NCBI RefSeq assembly: GCF_003325755.1
Contig: NZ_QORI02000030.1
Location: 1-43,760 of the forward strand
Source of the DNA: Pseudomonas sp. SST3
Lineage (GTDB): Bacteria > Pseudomonadota > Gammaproteobacteria > Pseudomonadales > Pseudomonadaceae
Length of the DNA: 43,760 nt
Reading direction: 5' to 3'
Made by a program: the position numbers and the translations under genes. The notes below the pieces were generated by a model that saw nothing but the letters and a program-made list of their open reading frames with translations, did no database searches and was not told the DNA's origin. Shown in pieces: positions 25,316-34,590 of the stretch; positions within the stretch are counted from its first letter, which is position 1; each line of letters begins with the position of its first letter.

Positions 25316-25411
25316 TTTCTTTTTGCTGTAGTAGTCTGGCCGTAGTAATTTCGCATTAACTGGCTGTTTACTATGACTTGGAACAATGCGCTTTCTGGAA
25401 CGAACGTTCAG

Positions 25412-25426
25412 GGCGGGAGCGTGGCT
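25412..25426 (+). promoter_or_regulatory. ops-like element upstream of wza
   Basis: GGCGGGAGCGTGGCT on the plus strand matches 11 of the 12 bases of the E. coli ops core GGCGGTAGCGTG, differing at the sixth base (T to G). It lies in the untranslated leader 84 bases before the wza start and just after the rfaH-like gene, the expected place for such an element. Match is by eye; the chance of such a match in GC-rich DNA is not negligible. Confidence 0.5.
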
Positions 25427-25509
25427 GAAATTTAATTCAGCGCGTAACAGCAAGGGAAAATTCGAGTGTTGTTCGGTGGAATGTATACATATGAAGGAGG
25501 AGAACAGCG

Positions 25510-26049
25510 ATGTCGCTCCGCATAGCGTTCGGTCTACTCGCTTATTTATCGATGGCCGGTATAACTGCGCCTTCCGCTGATGAAATCTCTCAGTACAGAA
25601 TGTCCGCTGGAGACGTCATCAGCATCAAAGTGCTTGGCGAACCCGATTTATCCTTCGAAGAGCTTCGTTTGACCGATGCGGGGTCGTTTTCGTACCCGTT
25701 CATTGGCGAGGTCAAGGCGAAGGGTAAGACCGTAGCTCAAATAGAAAATCTATTGCTGACGGCACTCAAGGGGAAGTACCTGGTCAGTCCGCGCGTTTCG
25801 GTAAATGTTTTGGAATACCGCGATTTTTACATCATCGGGGAGGTGAAACTGCCGGGCGGCTATCCCTATCAGCCCGGCTTGACCCTCCGACGCGCGGCTG
25901 CCCTTGCCGGCGGCCTGACGGAGCGGGCATCGGCAAAGCGGATCACCATCATCCGTGATCTGGATCCCAGCCAGGTACCGGTCGAAGCGTCGATGGATAC
26001 TCCGGTACTACCGGGCGATACGGTGACCATCGAAGAAGGTTTCTTCTAG
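25510..26049 (+). CDS. Short Wza/GumB-like polysaccharide export protein
   Basis: A 179-residue periplasmic outer-membrane polysaccharide export (OPX) family protein. After an N-terminal hydrophobic signal (IAFGLLAYLSMAGITAPSA) comes a Poly_export domain (YRMSAGDVISIKVLGEPDLS, SYPFIGEVKAKGKT) and an SLBB domain (FYIIGEVKLPGGYPYQPG, RRAAALAGGLTERAS). It is much shorter than E. coli Wza (about 380 residues) and lacks the C-terminal outer-membrane helix; no lipobox cysteine is seen. It therefore resembles GumB-type short OPX proteins, which need another outer-membrane partner. The ATG at 25510 has AAGGAGGAG upstream, a very strong site. It pairs with the Wzc-like kinase 46 bases downstream. Confidence 0.9.
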   Translation: MSLRIAFGLLAYLSMAGITAPSADEISQYRMSAGDVISIKVLGEPDLSFEELRLTDAGSFSYPFIGEVKAKGKTVAQIENLLLTALKGKYLVSPRVSVNVLEYRDFYIIGEVKLPGGYPYQPGLTLRRAAALAGGLTERASAKRITIIRDLDPSQVPVEASMDTPVLPGDTVTIEEGFF

Positions 26050-26095
26050 TGCAGTGGTCGCCGAATGGTGAGCTTCCTTACCCAACGAGCCTGAT

Positions 26096-28318
26096 ATGAC
26101 CAGCAAACCTCCATCCATCGAGCATCATCTGACCGCGCTGACACAGGAACCTGTGGAGGCGGAGCTCAACCTGCGCAAGCTCTGGTTAAGCGTCTGGTTA
26201 CGCAAGTGGCCGATTCTGGCTTTTATGCTTGTCGCATCGCTGCTCGCCGTACTCGCTACTGTGTGGATGACACCGCTATACCGTGCTGGCGCAACGCTGT
26301 TGGTTCAGAGCGACGTCGCGAAGCTGCTCGCCATCGAACAGGCCGATTCGAACGAAGCACTCAATAGCGATTATCTGCAGACCGAAATCGAACTTCTCAA
26401 GTCCCGTGTGCTGGCTGAACGCGTGGTTCGCCAGCTTGAACTGGTCAATCATCCTGAGTTCGCGGAGGCGCAGCAGCCGACTTCGGAGCTGCTGAGTACG
26501 TTGGCGCATCGATTCAGCCAGCTCTTCAACTCGGTGCAAGGACCTGCGAAACCTGATGGGCAAGGGCAAAAGCGGTTCGATAAGGCCACTGAGAAATTGA
26601 TGGCAGCGATCACCGTGAACCCTCGAGGCAAGAGTCAGGTCGTGGCGGTTGAGGTGCTTTTGGCTGATCCATATGCAGCGATGTTGGCCGCCAATGCGCT
26701 GGTCGATGGATACATCGCTGGCAAGTTCGAGGCGAGTGTAGCGACGTCCGCGACAGCGACTGTCTGGATGGATCACCGCCTCGATGAGCTGCGAAGAAAA
26801 TTGCAGGAATCCGAGAACCGTCTCCAGGCCTATCGCGAGTCGGAGGGGCTGGTGGACTTGCAGGGCATCGCGACCATCACGGCCACGGAGCTTACGTTGA
26901 CCAGCGACAGGCTTATCAACGCGCGACGACAGCGGGCTGAAGCAGAGAGCCAATATCGTCAGGTGGAGCTGATGAAGACTTCCGGGCTGGACGGGCTGGC
27001 CAGCGTACCGGCGGTGTTATCGGACCCGGTTATCCAGCAGTTCAAGGCGACAAAGGCGCAAGCCGCCGCACGGGTAGATGAAGTCGCGCAGCGCTACGGT
27101 CCCGGTCACCCTGAACTGATCGCGGCGAAAGCCGAACTTGATGCGGCCACGGCTAGCCTGAGGACCCAGGTCGACCAGGTGGTTGCCGGCATCGAACGCA
27201 ACTACCAACTGACGATGGCCAATGAGCAATCCCAGCAAGCGCAGTTCGACTCGAACAAGCACCAGATTCAAGAACTGTCTAGCAAGGAATTCAGGGTCAG
27301 AGAGCTTGCCCTCGAAGTGGAGGCCAACCGGGCCCTCTACGATACCTTTCTGGTCCGCTTGAAGGAGACTGTTGCAACCGCTGACCAGAACAACGTCAAT
27401 GTCGAGATGGTCGACCGTGCGATGGTGCCTGAGCAGCCAGTCAAGCCAAACAAACCTCTGATCGTTGCCGTGGTCGCCCTGATGGCGCTGTTCGTCGGTG
27501 CCGGAACGGGAGTGGTCAAGGATGTACTGAATGACACCTTCGGTACGACCGAAGCAATCGAAAAGAAGCTGAACATCCCGGTGCTGGGCATCGTGCCCCT
27601 TGTACCCAAGGCGCAGAGAGAGCAGCTGGCCCATATGTATTCAGAGGATACGGACCGCCTGTTTACCGAGACTATCCGGACCATCAGGACCAGGCTAGAA
27701 ATGGCGAATACCGATCATCACCGACAAGTCATTGTGGTGACATCGGCGCTCCCCGGCGAGGGAAAGAGTGTGCTCTCGGCCAATCTTGCTCACGCGCTCG
27801 CCAACATGGGTAAGGTGCTGCTGATTGATGCGGATCTGCGCAAACCGACGCTGGCAAAGAACTTTTCTCTACTAGAAGACAGGTTGGGTGTAACGGACAT
27901 CGTTGAAGACCGTGCCAGCCTTGAAAGCTGCATTACAACCATCAACGGGGTAGACATGGTAGGTGCCGGTACAGCAGTCCGCGACCCGCTAAGTCTGCTT
28001 GCTTCGAGCCAATTCACGTTAATGATCGAAGAGTTGAAGACTCGTTACGACCGTATTGTCGTGGATTCCCCGCCGACTCAGGGGGTCAGCGATGTGATGC
28101 TGCTAGCGGCACAAGCAGACACTCTGGTATTCGTCGTGCGCAGCGAAGTCACACCCATTATCGAAGTTGAGCGGGGCGTCGCCCAGTTGGAGCAAAACGC
28201 CACGGCAGTGGACTGGGTAATACTCAATCAGGTTGATATTCGCAAAGCCGAAAGGCAGGGCTATCGGTATAGCAGTTATTACGACTACAACCAGTACGGG
28301 GGAACTGCGGCTAACTAG
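26096..28318 (+). CDS. Wzc-type polysaccharide co-polymerase / BY-kinase
   Basis: A 740-residue inner-membrane protein. A Wzz-type N-terminal domain starts with a membrane segment at about residues 41-62, followed by a long periplasmic coiled-coil region (about 180-440) and a second membrane segment at about 453-474. The cytoplasmic C-terminal part is a bacterial tyrosine kinase: Walker A in ALPGEGKSVLSANLAHAL (about 551), Walker A' in VLLIDADLRKPTL and Walker B in DRIVVDSPPTQGVSD. The tail GYRYSSYYDYNQYGG holds six tyrosines, the autophosphorylation cluster. It sets chain length and, with the export protein, forms the export channel. No cognate low-molecular-weight phosphatase (Wzb) is in the window. 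Confidence 0.94.
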   Translation: MTSKPPSIEHHLTALTQEPVEAELNLRKLWLSVWLRKWPILAFMLVASLLAVLATVWMTPLYRAGATLLVQSDVAKLLAIEQADSNEALNSDYLQTEIELLKSRVLAERVVRQLELVNHPEFAEAQQPTSELLSTLAHRFSQLFNSVQGPAKPDGQGQKRFDKATEKLMAAITVNPRGKSQVVAVEVLLADPYAAMLAANALVDGYIAGKFEASVATSATATVWMDHRLDELRRKLQESENRLQAYRESEGLVDLQGIATITATELTLTSDRLINARRQRAEAESQYRQVELMKTSGLDGLASVPAVLSDPVIQQFKATKAQAAARVDEVAQRYGPGHPELIAAKAELDAATASLRTQVDQVVAGIERNYQLTMANEQSQQAQFDSNKHQIQELSSKEFRVRELALEVEANRALYDTFLVRLKETVATADQNNVNVEMVDRAMVPEQPVKPNKPLIVAVVALMALFVGAGTGVVKDVLNDTFGTTEAIEKKLNIPVLGIVPLVPKAQREQLAHMYSEDTDRLFTETIRTIRTRLEMANTDHHRQVIVVTSALPGEGKSVLSANLAHALANMGKVLLIDADLRKPTLAKNFSLLEDRLGVTDIVEDRASLESCITTINGVDMVGAGTAVRDPLSLLASSQFTLMIEELKTRYDRIVVDSPPTQGVSDVMLLAAQADTLVFVVRSEVTPIIEVERGVAQLEQNATAVDWVILNQVDIRKAERQGYRYSSYYDYNQYGGTAAN

Positions 28319-28382
28319 GCAGCTGTTGTTATAGGTTTCCTATATCAGGGAAAAGCCCTCGAATAACCAATGGAATAGGCCT

Positions 28383-29741
28383 GTGAAGCGATATATTCAG
28401 AACTCTGCTTGGTTGCTGTTGGAAAAGATAACCAAGCTGGCTGTGGCGTTCGTTCTGATAGGGTTGGTAGCGAACCAGCTAGGTCCGGAGGACTTCGGCG
28501 TACTCAGTCTGGGGCTAAGCGTTGCGGCTATCATCTGGGCTGTGGGTAATCTAGGGCTGGATCAGATCCTCATCAAGGAGTTCGCGCAAGAAAATTACTC
28601 TGACATCGAATTGCTGAGTACGGCAGTCGTCTGCAGATTTGCAGCGAGCATATTGATTGTCGTTCCCTGTTTCATCTGGCTATACCACGCAACCTCGCTA
28701 CCGACCGAGCACAAACTCGCCTATGCGATAACGATCGGGGCGGTGCTTTTCTATAATTTCAACAGCTATCAAGCGTTATATCAGGCCAAATCCAGATCAT
28801 CCCATATCGCATTCATTGGTCTTTCCAGTTTGTGTGTCTCTTCTTTCATCAAAATAATATTGCTGTGGAACGAGTCCGGGCTGATTCTGTTTTCCCTCAG
28901 TGCTGCCTTTGATATCGCGATAAATCTCGCGCTCTACACCGTATATCAGACAATCGAGCCGGTGCGGGTAAGGCTTTCAGCATTCAAAGTTTCCTTGCTG
29001 GGCGAATTATGGCGGCCAGCGCTGCCGATGCTGCTTTGTTCGCTGATGATCGTCGTCTACACCCGAGTTGATCAGCTGATGATTGCTTCACTTATCGGCA
29101 TAGATCAGGCGGGGATTTACAGCGTCGCTATTCGTGTTGTTGAAGCTTACGCGGTCGTGCCCATGTTGATCGCAACCGCTTTCTTTCCGTTCGTCTGTAG
29201 CAAACCAGACGCGGACAATGCCAGGACCTATTTCGATATCGTCATGTTTTCATCGGTAGTCGCCGCGGCTGCCGTATGGATAGCGGCTCAGATGGCTATC
29301 CCGTTCCTGTTCGGGCCCGAGTACATCCCGGCGCTCGATATATTGGGTGTGTCGATGCTTGCTGCGGTGTTCTCCGTCGTCGGCTTCGCCTGTACCAACT
29401 ATCTGGTCGCAGTGAGCCTTGGTCATTTGCGCCCGATACGGCTGGCGCTTGGGCTGATGCTCAACATCGGTTTGAATCTGGTGCTTATCCCGCGTTTCGG
29501 TTTGTGGGGCGCGGCGACCGCAACGTTGATCAGTCAGGTATTCGCGTCCTGGATCGGCAATGCATTGAGCGTGAGGACCTTCGAATGCCTAAGGATGCAA
29601 AGCTGGTCGATCGTCACCTTGGGGCTGCCAGGCATCAGCCGGGTGGTGCGAGACCTGATGAGGGAGAGGGTGAATAGGTCCGGATCCTCACAACGGGGAA
29701 GATCGGCGTGTATTCGACCAATCGAGTCAGGAGACGTCTGA
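28383..29741 (+). CDS. Wzx-type polysaccharide flippase
   Basis: A 452-residue integral membrane protein of the polysaccharide transporter (PST/MATE-like) group with about a dozen hydrophobic segments. The N-terminus (SAWLLLEKITKLAVAFVLIG) and ANQLGPEDFGVLSLGLSVAA are typical of Wzx/RfbX. It should flip the lipid-linked repeat unit to the periplasmic face. The start is GTG at 28383 after GGAATAGG. Its stop overlaps the first base of the next gene, so the two are translationally linked. A C-terminal Arg/Ser-rich tail of about 40 residues follows the last helix. Confidence 0.9.
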   Translation: MKRYIQNSAWLLLEKITKLAVAFVLIGLVANQLGPEDFGVLSLGLSVAAIIWAVGNLGLDQILIKEFAQENYSDIELLSTAVVCRFAASILIVVPCFIWLYHATSLPTEHKLAYAITIGAVLFYNFNSYQALYQAKSRSSHIAFIGLSSLCVSSFIKIILLWNESGLILFSLSAAFDIAINLALYTVYQTIEPVRVRLSAFKVSLLGELWRPALPMLLCSLMIVVYTRVDQLMIASLIGIDQAGIYSVAIRVVEAYAVVPMLIATAFFPFVCSKPDADNARTYFDIVMFSSVVAAAAVWIAAQMAIPFLFGPEYIPALDILGVSMLAAVFSVVGFACTNYLVAVSLGHLRPIRLALGLMLNIGLNLVLIPRFGLWGAATATLISQVFASWIGNALSVRTFECLRMQSWSIVTLGLPGISRVVRDLMRERVNRSGSSQRGRSACIRPIESGDV

Positions 29742-30679
29742 TGCCGGAGATTTCAATAGTCATACCGACCTATAACAGTTCGGCCTTCATCATGAACGCG
29801 GTGAGATCCGTATTGCAGGCGGTCGGGGATCTTAGCTATGAAATCATTCTGGTGGATGATCTTTCGCCTGATTTCCCCGCCCTTCGTGCAGTAACGGCGG
29901 AAACGCCCTGTTTGAAGATCATTGAGAAGACTGCAAGGGGTAATGCTGCGGAGTCGAGAAATCTGGGCATCTCTGCAGCCGGGGGTGACTTCATATTTCT
30001 GCTCGACAGTGATGATGTATTTGCACCGGAGCATATAAAACGGCGGCTGCTCCTTCACCAGCACTATCACTGCGGCATCATGTTCGGGCGCTATCTAGCA
30101 AGAAACGCCTACCGGACCTTTGAAGTCAGGCTCCCCCGATTTCAGGGCGATATGTACGATTACCTATTTTGCCTGGGTGGGGATGTCAGAAGCTCGACCA
30201 TTAGCATCTGCCGATCCAGTTACAAGGGCACCACATTTGATCCTCTACAGGCCAAGCACCAGGACTGGGGATTTGGGCTTCGCGCTGCCAGGAATGGTGA
30301 GTCCTTAGGCTTCGATGAAAATCATGGTGCGATCATCGATTCATCGGTAAACGGTGGGCGCATGAGTAACGTTCTCAATATTCCGGCGAGCAAATACTTT
30401 CTGTACAGCTACATCAGCGCACCAAGACATATGCGTGGCTTCGCAATGAACCACCTCCGGGTGGTGCTAAAAAACAATGACAAGCTTTCTACGGCCTTTG
30501 TACACGACACGCTGGTGCGGGCGCTTCGTGATGCTTCGCTATGGGAGCGACTGAAGTATCTGCCGGCAGTAGCTCTAACCAGCCGGCCCCTGACATTACC
30601 GGCAAGTCTGGTGATGCAAATACTGGCAATGGCCCGTGCTTTCACCGTAAAGAGCTACCGAAAGATCACCAACTTTTAG
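29741..30679 (+). CDS. Glycosyltransferase family 2
   Basis: A 312-residue GT-A fold glycosyltransferase. PEISIVIPTYNSSAFIMNAV opens the domain, YEIILVDDLSPD and the metal-binding DSDD in GDFIFLLDSDDVFAPEHI are the donor-binding features, and AKHQDWGFGLRAARNGE occupies the catalytic region. The ATG at 29741 is chosen: AGGAGA precedes it and it overlaps the wzx stop by one base; an earlier in-frame GTG at 29708 lies within wzx. It likely adds one sugar of the repeat unit; donor and linkage cannot be read from sequence. Confidence 0.9.
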   Translation: MPEISIVIPTYNSSAFIMNAVRSVLQAVGDLSYEIILVDDLSPDFPALRAVTAETPCLKIIEKTARGNAAESRNLGISAAGGDFIFLLDSDDVFAPEHIKRRLLLHQHYHCGIMFGRYLARNAYRTFEVRLPRFQGDMYDYLFCLGGDVRSSTISICRSSYKGTTFDPLQAKHQDWGFGLRAARNGESLGFDENHGAIIDSSVNGGRMSNVLNIPASKYFLYSYISAPRHMRGFAMNHLRVVLKNNDKLSTAFVHDTLVRALRDASLWERLKYLPAVALTSRPLTLPASLVMQILAMARAFTVKSYRKITNF

Positions 30680-30692
30680 ACGGAAAACAGCG

Positions 30693-31922
30693 ATGTCCAT
30701 TCCGATTATCATCGCGACGGTCCTGCGAAGAACAGGTGAGACCGGCGTGCACACGCATTACCGGACCTTCATAGGCTGGCTTGAAAACAGCGGTCGTGAA
30801 TCGCCGGAACTGGTGACGCCCTATGATCGAAACAGATGGCTGATTTACCCGGTATTCGCGCTACGCCGTGTTATCGCACCTTTGAGCGGGAGCCTCAGCT
30901 TGTGGTGGTACCGCTACTGGCATCAGCTAGCCCTGTTTTTGAATCTGAAGACCATCCTCTCTCACGGACGCGCCTGCGTCGTCTATACGCAGTGCCCCAT
31001 GTCCGCCCAAGCCGCGCTTGCTGCCCGGGTATCACCGACGCAGCGAGTCGTCATGATTGCCCACTTCAATATATCGGAGGCGGACGAGTGGGCAGGGAAG
31101 GGCGTGATAGCGAAAGATGGCTGGCTATTCAAAAGAATCCGGAGATACGAAGCCCAGACGATTCCGCGCGTCGATCGGCTGGTTTTCGTGTCGGCCTTCA
31201 TGCAGCGAAACATCCATGAGCGGATTCCTCGGGCTGCCGCCGTGAACGGTAAGGTCATCCCTAATTTCATCTCTGCTCCCCGACGGCCGGAAACCCGGCA
31301 GGCCGTGAGCGGTGATCTGATCTGCGTCGGAACGCTGGAGCGAAGAAAGAACCAGCACTATGCCCTTGAGATAGTCGCGGCGGCACGACAATCCGGCCAT
31401 CCGCTGCGATTGACGCTCGTCGGCGGTGGTCCGGATCAGCCAGCGCTGTTGAGAGCCGCGAAGAGCCTGGGCGTCGAAGAGGATGTGTTGTTCACGGGGC
31501 ACGTGAATAACGTGACTTGCTTGATGGCCAATCACCGCGCCTGCCTGCACGTTTCGCACATGGAAAGCTTCGGCATCGTATTGATCGAAGCGATGGCACA
31601 AGGGCTTCCGGTGTTCGCGAGCCGCGTAGGCGGCATGGTTGAGGTGTTCAGCGATAGCGTTGAAGGGCGCTTCATTCCGCTGGATAACGCAAGCAAGGCA
31701 GCCCGGATCATTCAGGACTGGATGCTTGAGCCTGAGACCTTACGACAAGCCGGTATCCGTGCCCGAACCCGGTTCACCACTCATTTCGAAACCGGCAGGG
31801 TCGCTCAAGCACTGGTTGATTTTCTGATGTCGGATGCGAATGAACCAGACCTCTCTCTACATCCCATAGCCAACATCGAACCTGACCAGCCGATGGGCGC
31901 TCCGGTCTCTACTGTCGAATAA
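30693..31922 (+). CDS. Glycosyltransferase family 4
   Basis: A 409-residue GT-B fold glycosyltransferase. The N-terminal half contains TGETGVHTHYRTFIGWLE; the C-terminal half carries the GT4 signature (LICVGTLERRKNQHYALEIV, LRLTLVGGGPDQPALL, and the EX7E motif in ESFGIVLIEAMAQGLPV). A polar C-terminal tail of about 25 residues follows. The ATG at 30693 sits 13 bases after the GT2 stop. It probably acts on the lipid-linked intermediate at the inner face of the membrane. The sugar is unknown. Confidence 0.92.
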   Translation: MSIPIIIATVLRRTGETGVHTHYRTFIGWLENSGRESPELVTPYDRNRWLIYPVFALRRVIAPLSGSLSLWWYRYWHQLALFLNLKTILSHGRACVVYTQCPMSAQAALAARVSPTQRVVMIAHFNISEADEWAGKGVIAKDGWLFKRIRRYEAQTIPRVDRLVFVSAFMQRNIHERIPRAAAVNGKVIPNFISAPRRPETRQAVSGDLICVGTLERRKNQHYALEIVAAARQSGHPLRLTLVGGGPDQPALLRAAKSLGVEEDVLFTGHVNNVTCLMANHRACLHVSHMESFGIVLIEAMAQGLPVFASRVGGMVEVFSDSVEGRFIPLDNASKAARIIQDWMLEPETLRQAGIRARTRFTTHFETGRVAQALVDFLMSDANEPDLSLHPIANIEPDQPMGAPVSTVE

Positions 31923-31950
31923 CGTCAAGCTTCACCCGCGAGGAGTCCGG

Positions 31951-33219
31951 ATGCTGTCGACTAATCTCAGGCCCCGTAACGTCATTGTATTCCCGGCTTT
32001 CTGCCTGGCGAGCGCGATCATCGCATCAGCGATCCTCACCCATGCGCTGGACATCGTCGGGTTCAGAGCCATGCCATACGTGCGGCTGGCCGTGGTCGGT
32101 GCGGCCATTGTGTTCGTTGGGACGTTTCTGCTTCAGACGCGCATGAGGCCAAGACTGGCGGTTGGGAACCTCTGGAGAGCGGTTCTGGCTCTTCAATTAT
32201 TGGGGTTGGTTTACCTGGTGCTGGGATTGATCAGGCAGAACAGCCACTTCTATCTGGCTACCGATGTTGTGTATTTGCTGATGTTCTTCTTGACGTTCCT
32301 GCTTGGCGCTTGGTGTTACCGGATCGGAACATTCGCATTTTCCTACCGCATCATGCTCCGTGTCGTGTTGGCGCTGGTGTGCATTACTTCGTTTTGCTGG
32401 CTGTTCGGCCTACAGGTCGGGACACCGCCGGAACTGCTAGTTCTTTGGGGATGCGTACTGATAATTTCCATGGCGTATAAAAAACACTTCCATTCCTTGG
32501 TCTTGTTGCTTGCTGTGGTTCCCCAGATAGCAGGCATTAACAGAGCGCTGGTGCTGGCCGTCGTGGGGGGGTTGGCGATCTTTTTCGTCAGCTCTGCGCT
32601 TCTGAAAAAATTGAAGGTACTTAGCATCGTGGCTATTTTCTTAGGTGTCCTCGTCATCGTGCTGAACAGCCTAGGAACATTGGAAGGAAGCAGCTTTGAA
32701 CGGCGTATCAATGAAACACTTTCGTTATTGTCAGATGGCGACCGCGATATGCCGGTTGCGCTGCAGCAAAGATTCTACGAAGGACAGGTCGTTAGCCAAG
32801 ATCTGAAAAAAAATACTATGTTGCCGGTTTCGCTTATGTTCGGGCTAGGCGCCGGTTATACACTGGACATGAGCCAAAGTATCGATTCGTCCGTAACCAA
32901 CAGCCAACTGCTGGGCGAGCAATACACGCATAACATTCATTTTCTGAGTTACGCCTTGCTCGCACGGTTTGGATTGCTGGGTGCGCTGTGTTTTGCTTTT
33001 ATTTTTTTCACCTGCGCAAAACGATCCTTTGTTCTCTTCAAAAAGCCACCTTCCGATAACGGCACTATTGAATTGCTCGCGAATCTGTTCGTAGTACTGC
33101 TCTTCATTTTCTCAGCACCGGCATCGTCATTTCTATTTTCAAGCATGTTGCTTGGCTATTTTTGCGGTATAGCAAATGAGGCACGACTGACAGCGACGCA
33201 GAACCGCTTGTTATGTTGA
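31951..33219 (+). CDS. Wzy-type polysaccharide polymerase
   Basis: A 422-residue very hydrophobic protein with about ten membrane segments and one larger polar loop at about residues 240-320 (ERRINETLSLLSDGDRDMPV onward), the pattern of Wzy / O-antigen-ligase family proteins. Sequence alone is poorly conserved in this family, so identification also rests on position between glycosyltransferase genes in a wzx-containing operon. It should join repeat units in the periplasm. The ATG at 31951 is used; it follows GAGGAGTCCGG. Confidence 0.82.
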   Translation: MLSTNLRPRNVIVFPAFCLASAIIASAILTHALDIVGFRAMPYVRLAVVGAAIVFVGTFLLQTRMRPRLAVGNLWRAVLALQLLGLVYLVLGLIRQNSHFYLATDVVYLLMFFLTFLLGAWCYRIGTFAFSYRIMLRVVLALVCITSFCWLFGLQVGTPPELLVLWGCVLIISMAYKKHFHSLVLLLAVVPQIAGINRALVLAVVGGLAIFFVSSALLKKLKVLSIVAIFLGVLVIVLNSLGTLEGSSFERRINETLSLLSDGDRDMPVALQQRFYEGQVVSQDLKKNTMLPVSLMFGLGAGYTLDMSQSIDSSVTNSQLLGEQYTHNIHFLSYALLARFGLLGALCFAFIFFTCAKRSFVLFKKPPSDNGTIELLANLFVVLLFIFSAPASSFLFSSMLLGYFCGIANEARLTATQNRLLC

Positions 33220-33248
33220 CGCCGCGTGCAAACCAACAAGGAGAGAAC

Positions 33249-34532
33249 GTGAAAGTATTGCTTGTCAGCTCATATCGTTCGAAAGGAGGTGCGGCCCGTG
33301 CCGCGTCCAGGCTGGCTGAAGCATTGGCCGGAGCGGGCGTTGACGTAGAATATAAAAGCATCTACCCCAAGCAGATGAACACCTGGCAGCGCCTAAATTA
33401 CTTGGCTCGTGTCGCCTATGACCGGGTGCCTGCTTTGGTCGTCGCGCGAAAGAGAAGCATGTTCTCGTCGGGTGCGTTGCCCAATAACAGACTGATCAGA
33501 CTAATCAATGAGTCGGATGCCGACCTGGTCCACCTCCATTGGATCAACGGGGGAGGGTTATCCGTGGATGATCTCAAACACATCCATAAACCCATCGTCT
33601 GGACGTTGCATGATATGTGGGGTTTCACCGGAGGCTGCCATTACGATGCAGGTTGCAACGGGTTTCTCTCAGGGTGTGGCCGTTGTCCCATGCTTAAATC
33701 CGACAACCCAGCTGATCTGAGCGCCCTGGGGGCTGAGCAAAAAGCGTCAGCCTATGCGCTTTCGGAAAACCTGACGATCGTCGGGCTTAGTAGATGGATG
33801 GTCGACAGTGCCGCGAAATCCTTCGCGATGCGGGGGCTGGCCATTAAGCAACTTCCGAACCCTATCGATGTAGATGTATTTCGTCCCGAGGATAGATTGC
33901 TTGCCAGAGCACGACTTGGCATATCGCTTGATACCCGTCTCATCGCATTTGGCGCAGTCGCTGCAATCGGTGACGATCGCAAGGGTTTTCGACAGTTGAT
34001 AGCAGCGCTGCGCCTGTTAAACCAGCAAGGCCATTCGAACATCGAACTGGCTATTTTTGGCGGTTCAAGCTCTCAGCACTCTCTGGAAACCCATTACAAG
34101 GCCCACTACTTTGGGCATGTTTCCTGCGACGAGCAGTTACGCGATGTCTATAGCGCAGCCGATGTCATGGTCGTCCCATCCCTGCAAGAGGCATTTGGGC
34201 AGACCGCAACCGAGGCCATGGCATGCGGGACCCCGGTCGTTGCGTTTAGCGCAACCGGCCTGATCGATATTGTCGACCACAAGCGTAATGGGTATCTAGC
34301 TAGGCCCTTCAGTGCATCCAGTCTGGCTGAAGGGATTACGTGGGTACTGGATGCCGAACATAGCGATCAGTTGCGAAACCAGGCTCGATCAAAAGCGGTA
34401 AGTCAATTTGCCAATGAACGGGTCGCCTTGGATTATCTGGCTCTTTATAAAAGCTGTGTGTCGCAGACGGCCCCCATTCCAGCTCCGATAGATGTACAAC
34501 TGGATATACCGCTAAAGCGAGCTATCAAATAA
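33249..34532 (+). CDS. Glycosyltransferase family 4 with Cys-rich WcaC-like segment
   Basis: A 427-residue GT-B glycosyltransferase. It has SYRSKGGAARAASRLAEAL at the N-terminus, the segment TLHDMWGFTGGCHYDAGCNG followed by GCGRCPML (four cysteines, as in WcaC-like enzymes), and the C-terminal GT4 motif EAFGQTATEAMACGTPVVAF. The start is GTG at 33249, after AAGGAGAG; the ATG at 33213 would overlap the wzy gene by seven bases and is an alternative. It ends the main run of the operon, before a terminator-like hairpin. Substrate unknown. Confidence 0.9.
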   Translation: MKVLLVSSYRSKGGAARAASRLAEALAGAGVDVEYKSIYPKQMNTWQRLNYLARVAYDRVPALVVARKRSMFSSGALPNNRLIRLINESDADLVHLHWINGGGLSVDDLKHIHKPIVWTLHDMWGFTGGCHYDAGCNGFLSGCGRCPMLKSDNPADLSALGAEQKASAYALSENLTIVGLSRWMVDSAAKSFAMRGLAIKQLPNPIDVDVFRPEDRLLARARLGISLDTRLIAFGAVAAIGDDRKGFRQLIAALRLLNQQGHSNIELAIFGGSSSQHSLETHYKAHYFGHVSCDEQLRDVYSAADVMVVPSLQEAFGQTATEAMACGTPVVAFSATGLIDIVDHKRNGYLARPFSASSLAEGITWVLDAEHSDQLRNQARSKAVSQFANERVALDYLALYKSCVSQTAPIPAPIDVQLDIPLKRAIK

Positions 34533-34571
34533 ACCTGGCGGCATCGTGACGGTTTATCGGCGTTCGTTGTA

Positions 34572-34590
34572 AGGCCCTGCGGCCTGTTTT
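34572..34590 (+). terminator. Putative rho-independent terminator
   Basis: Stem AGGCC / GGCCT (34572-34576 with 34581-34585), loop CTGC, then GTTTT. It lies 40 bases past the second GT4 stop. The stem is only five pairs, so it is a modest terminator, which an RfaH-like factor could override. Confidence 0.5.

Noticed and set aside
25386..25580. Small open frame of 64 codons before wza
   Set aside because: Overlaps the strong ribosome site and start of wza and carries no recognisable content; the leader is better explained as untranslated.
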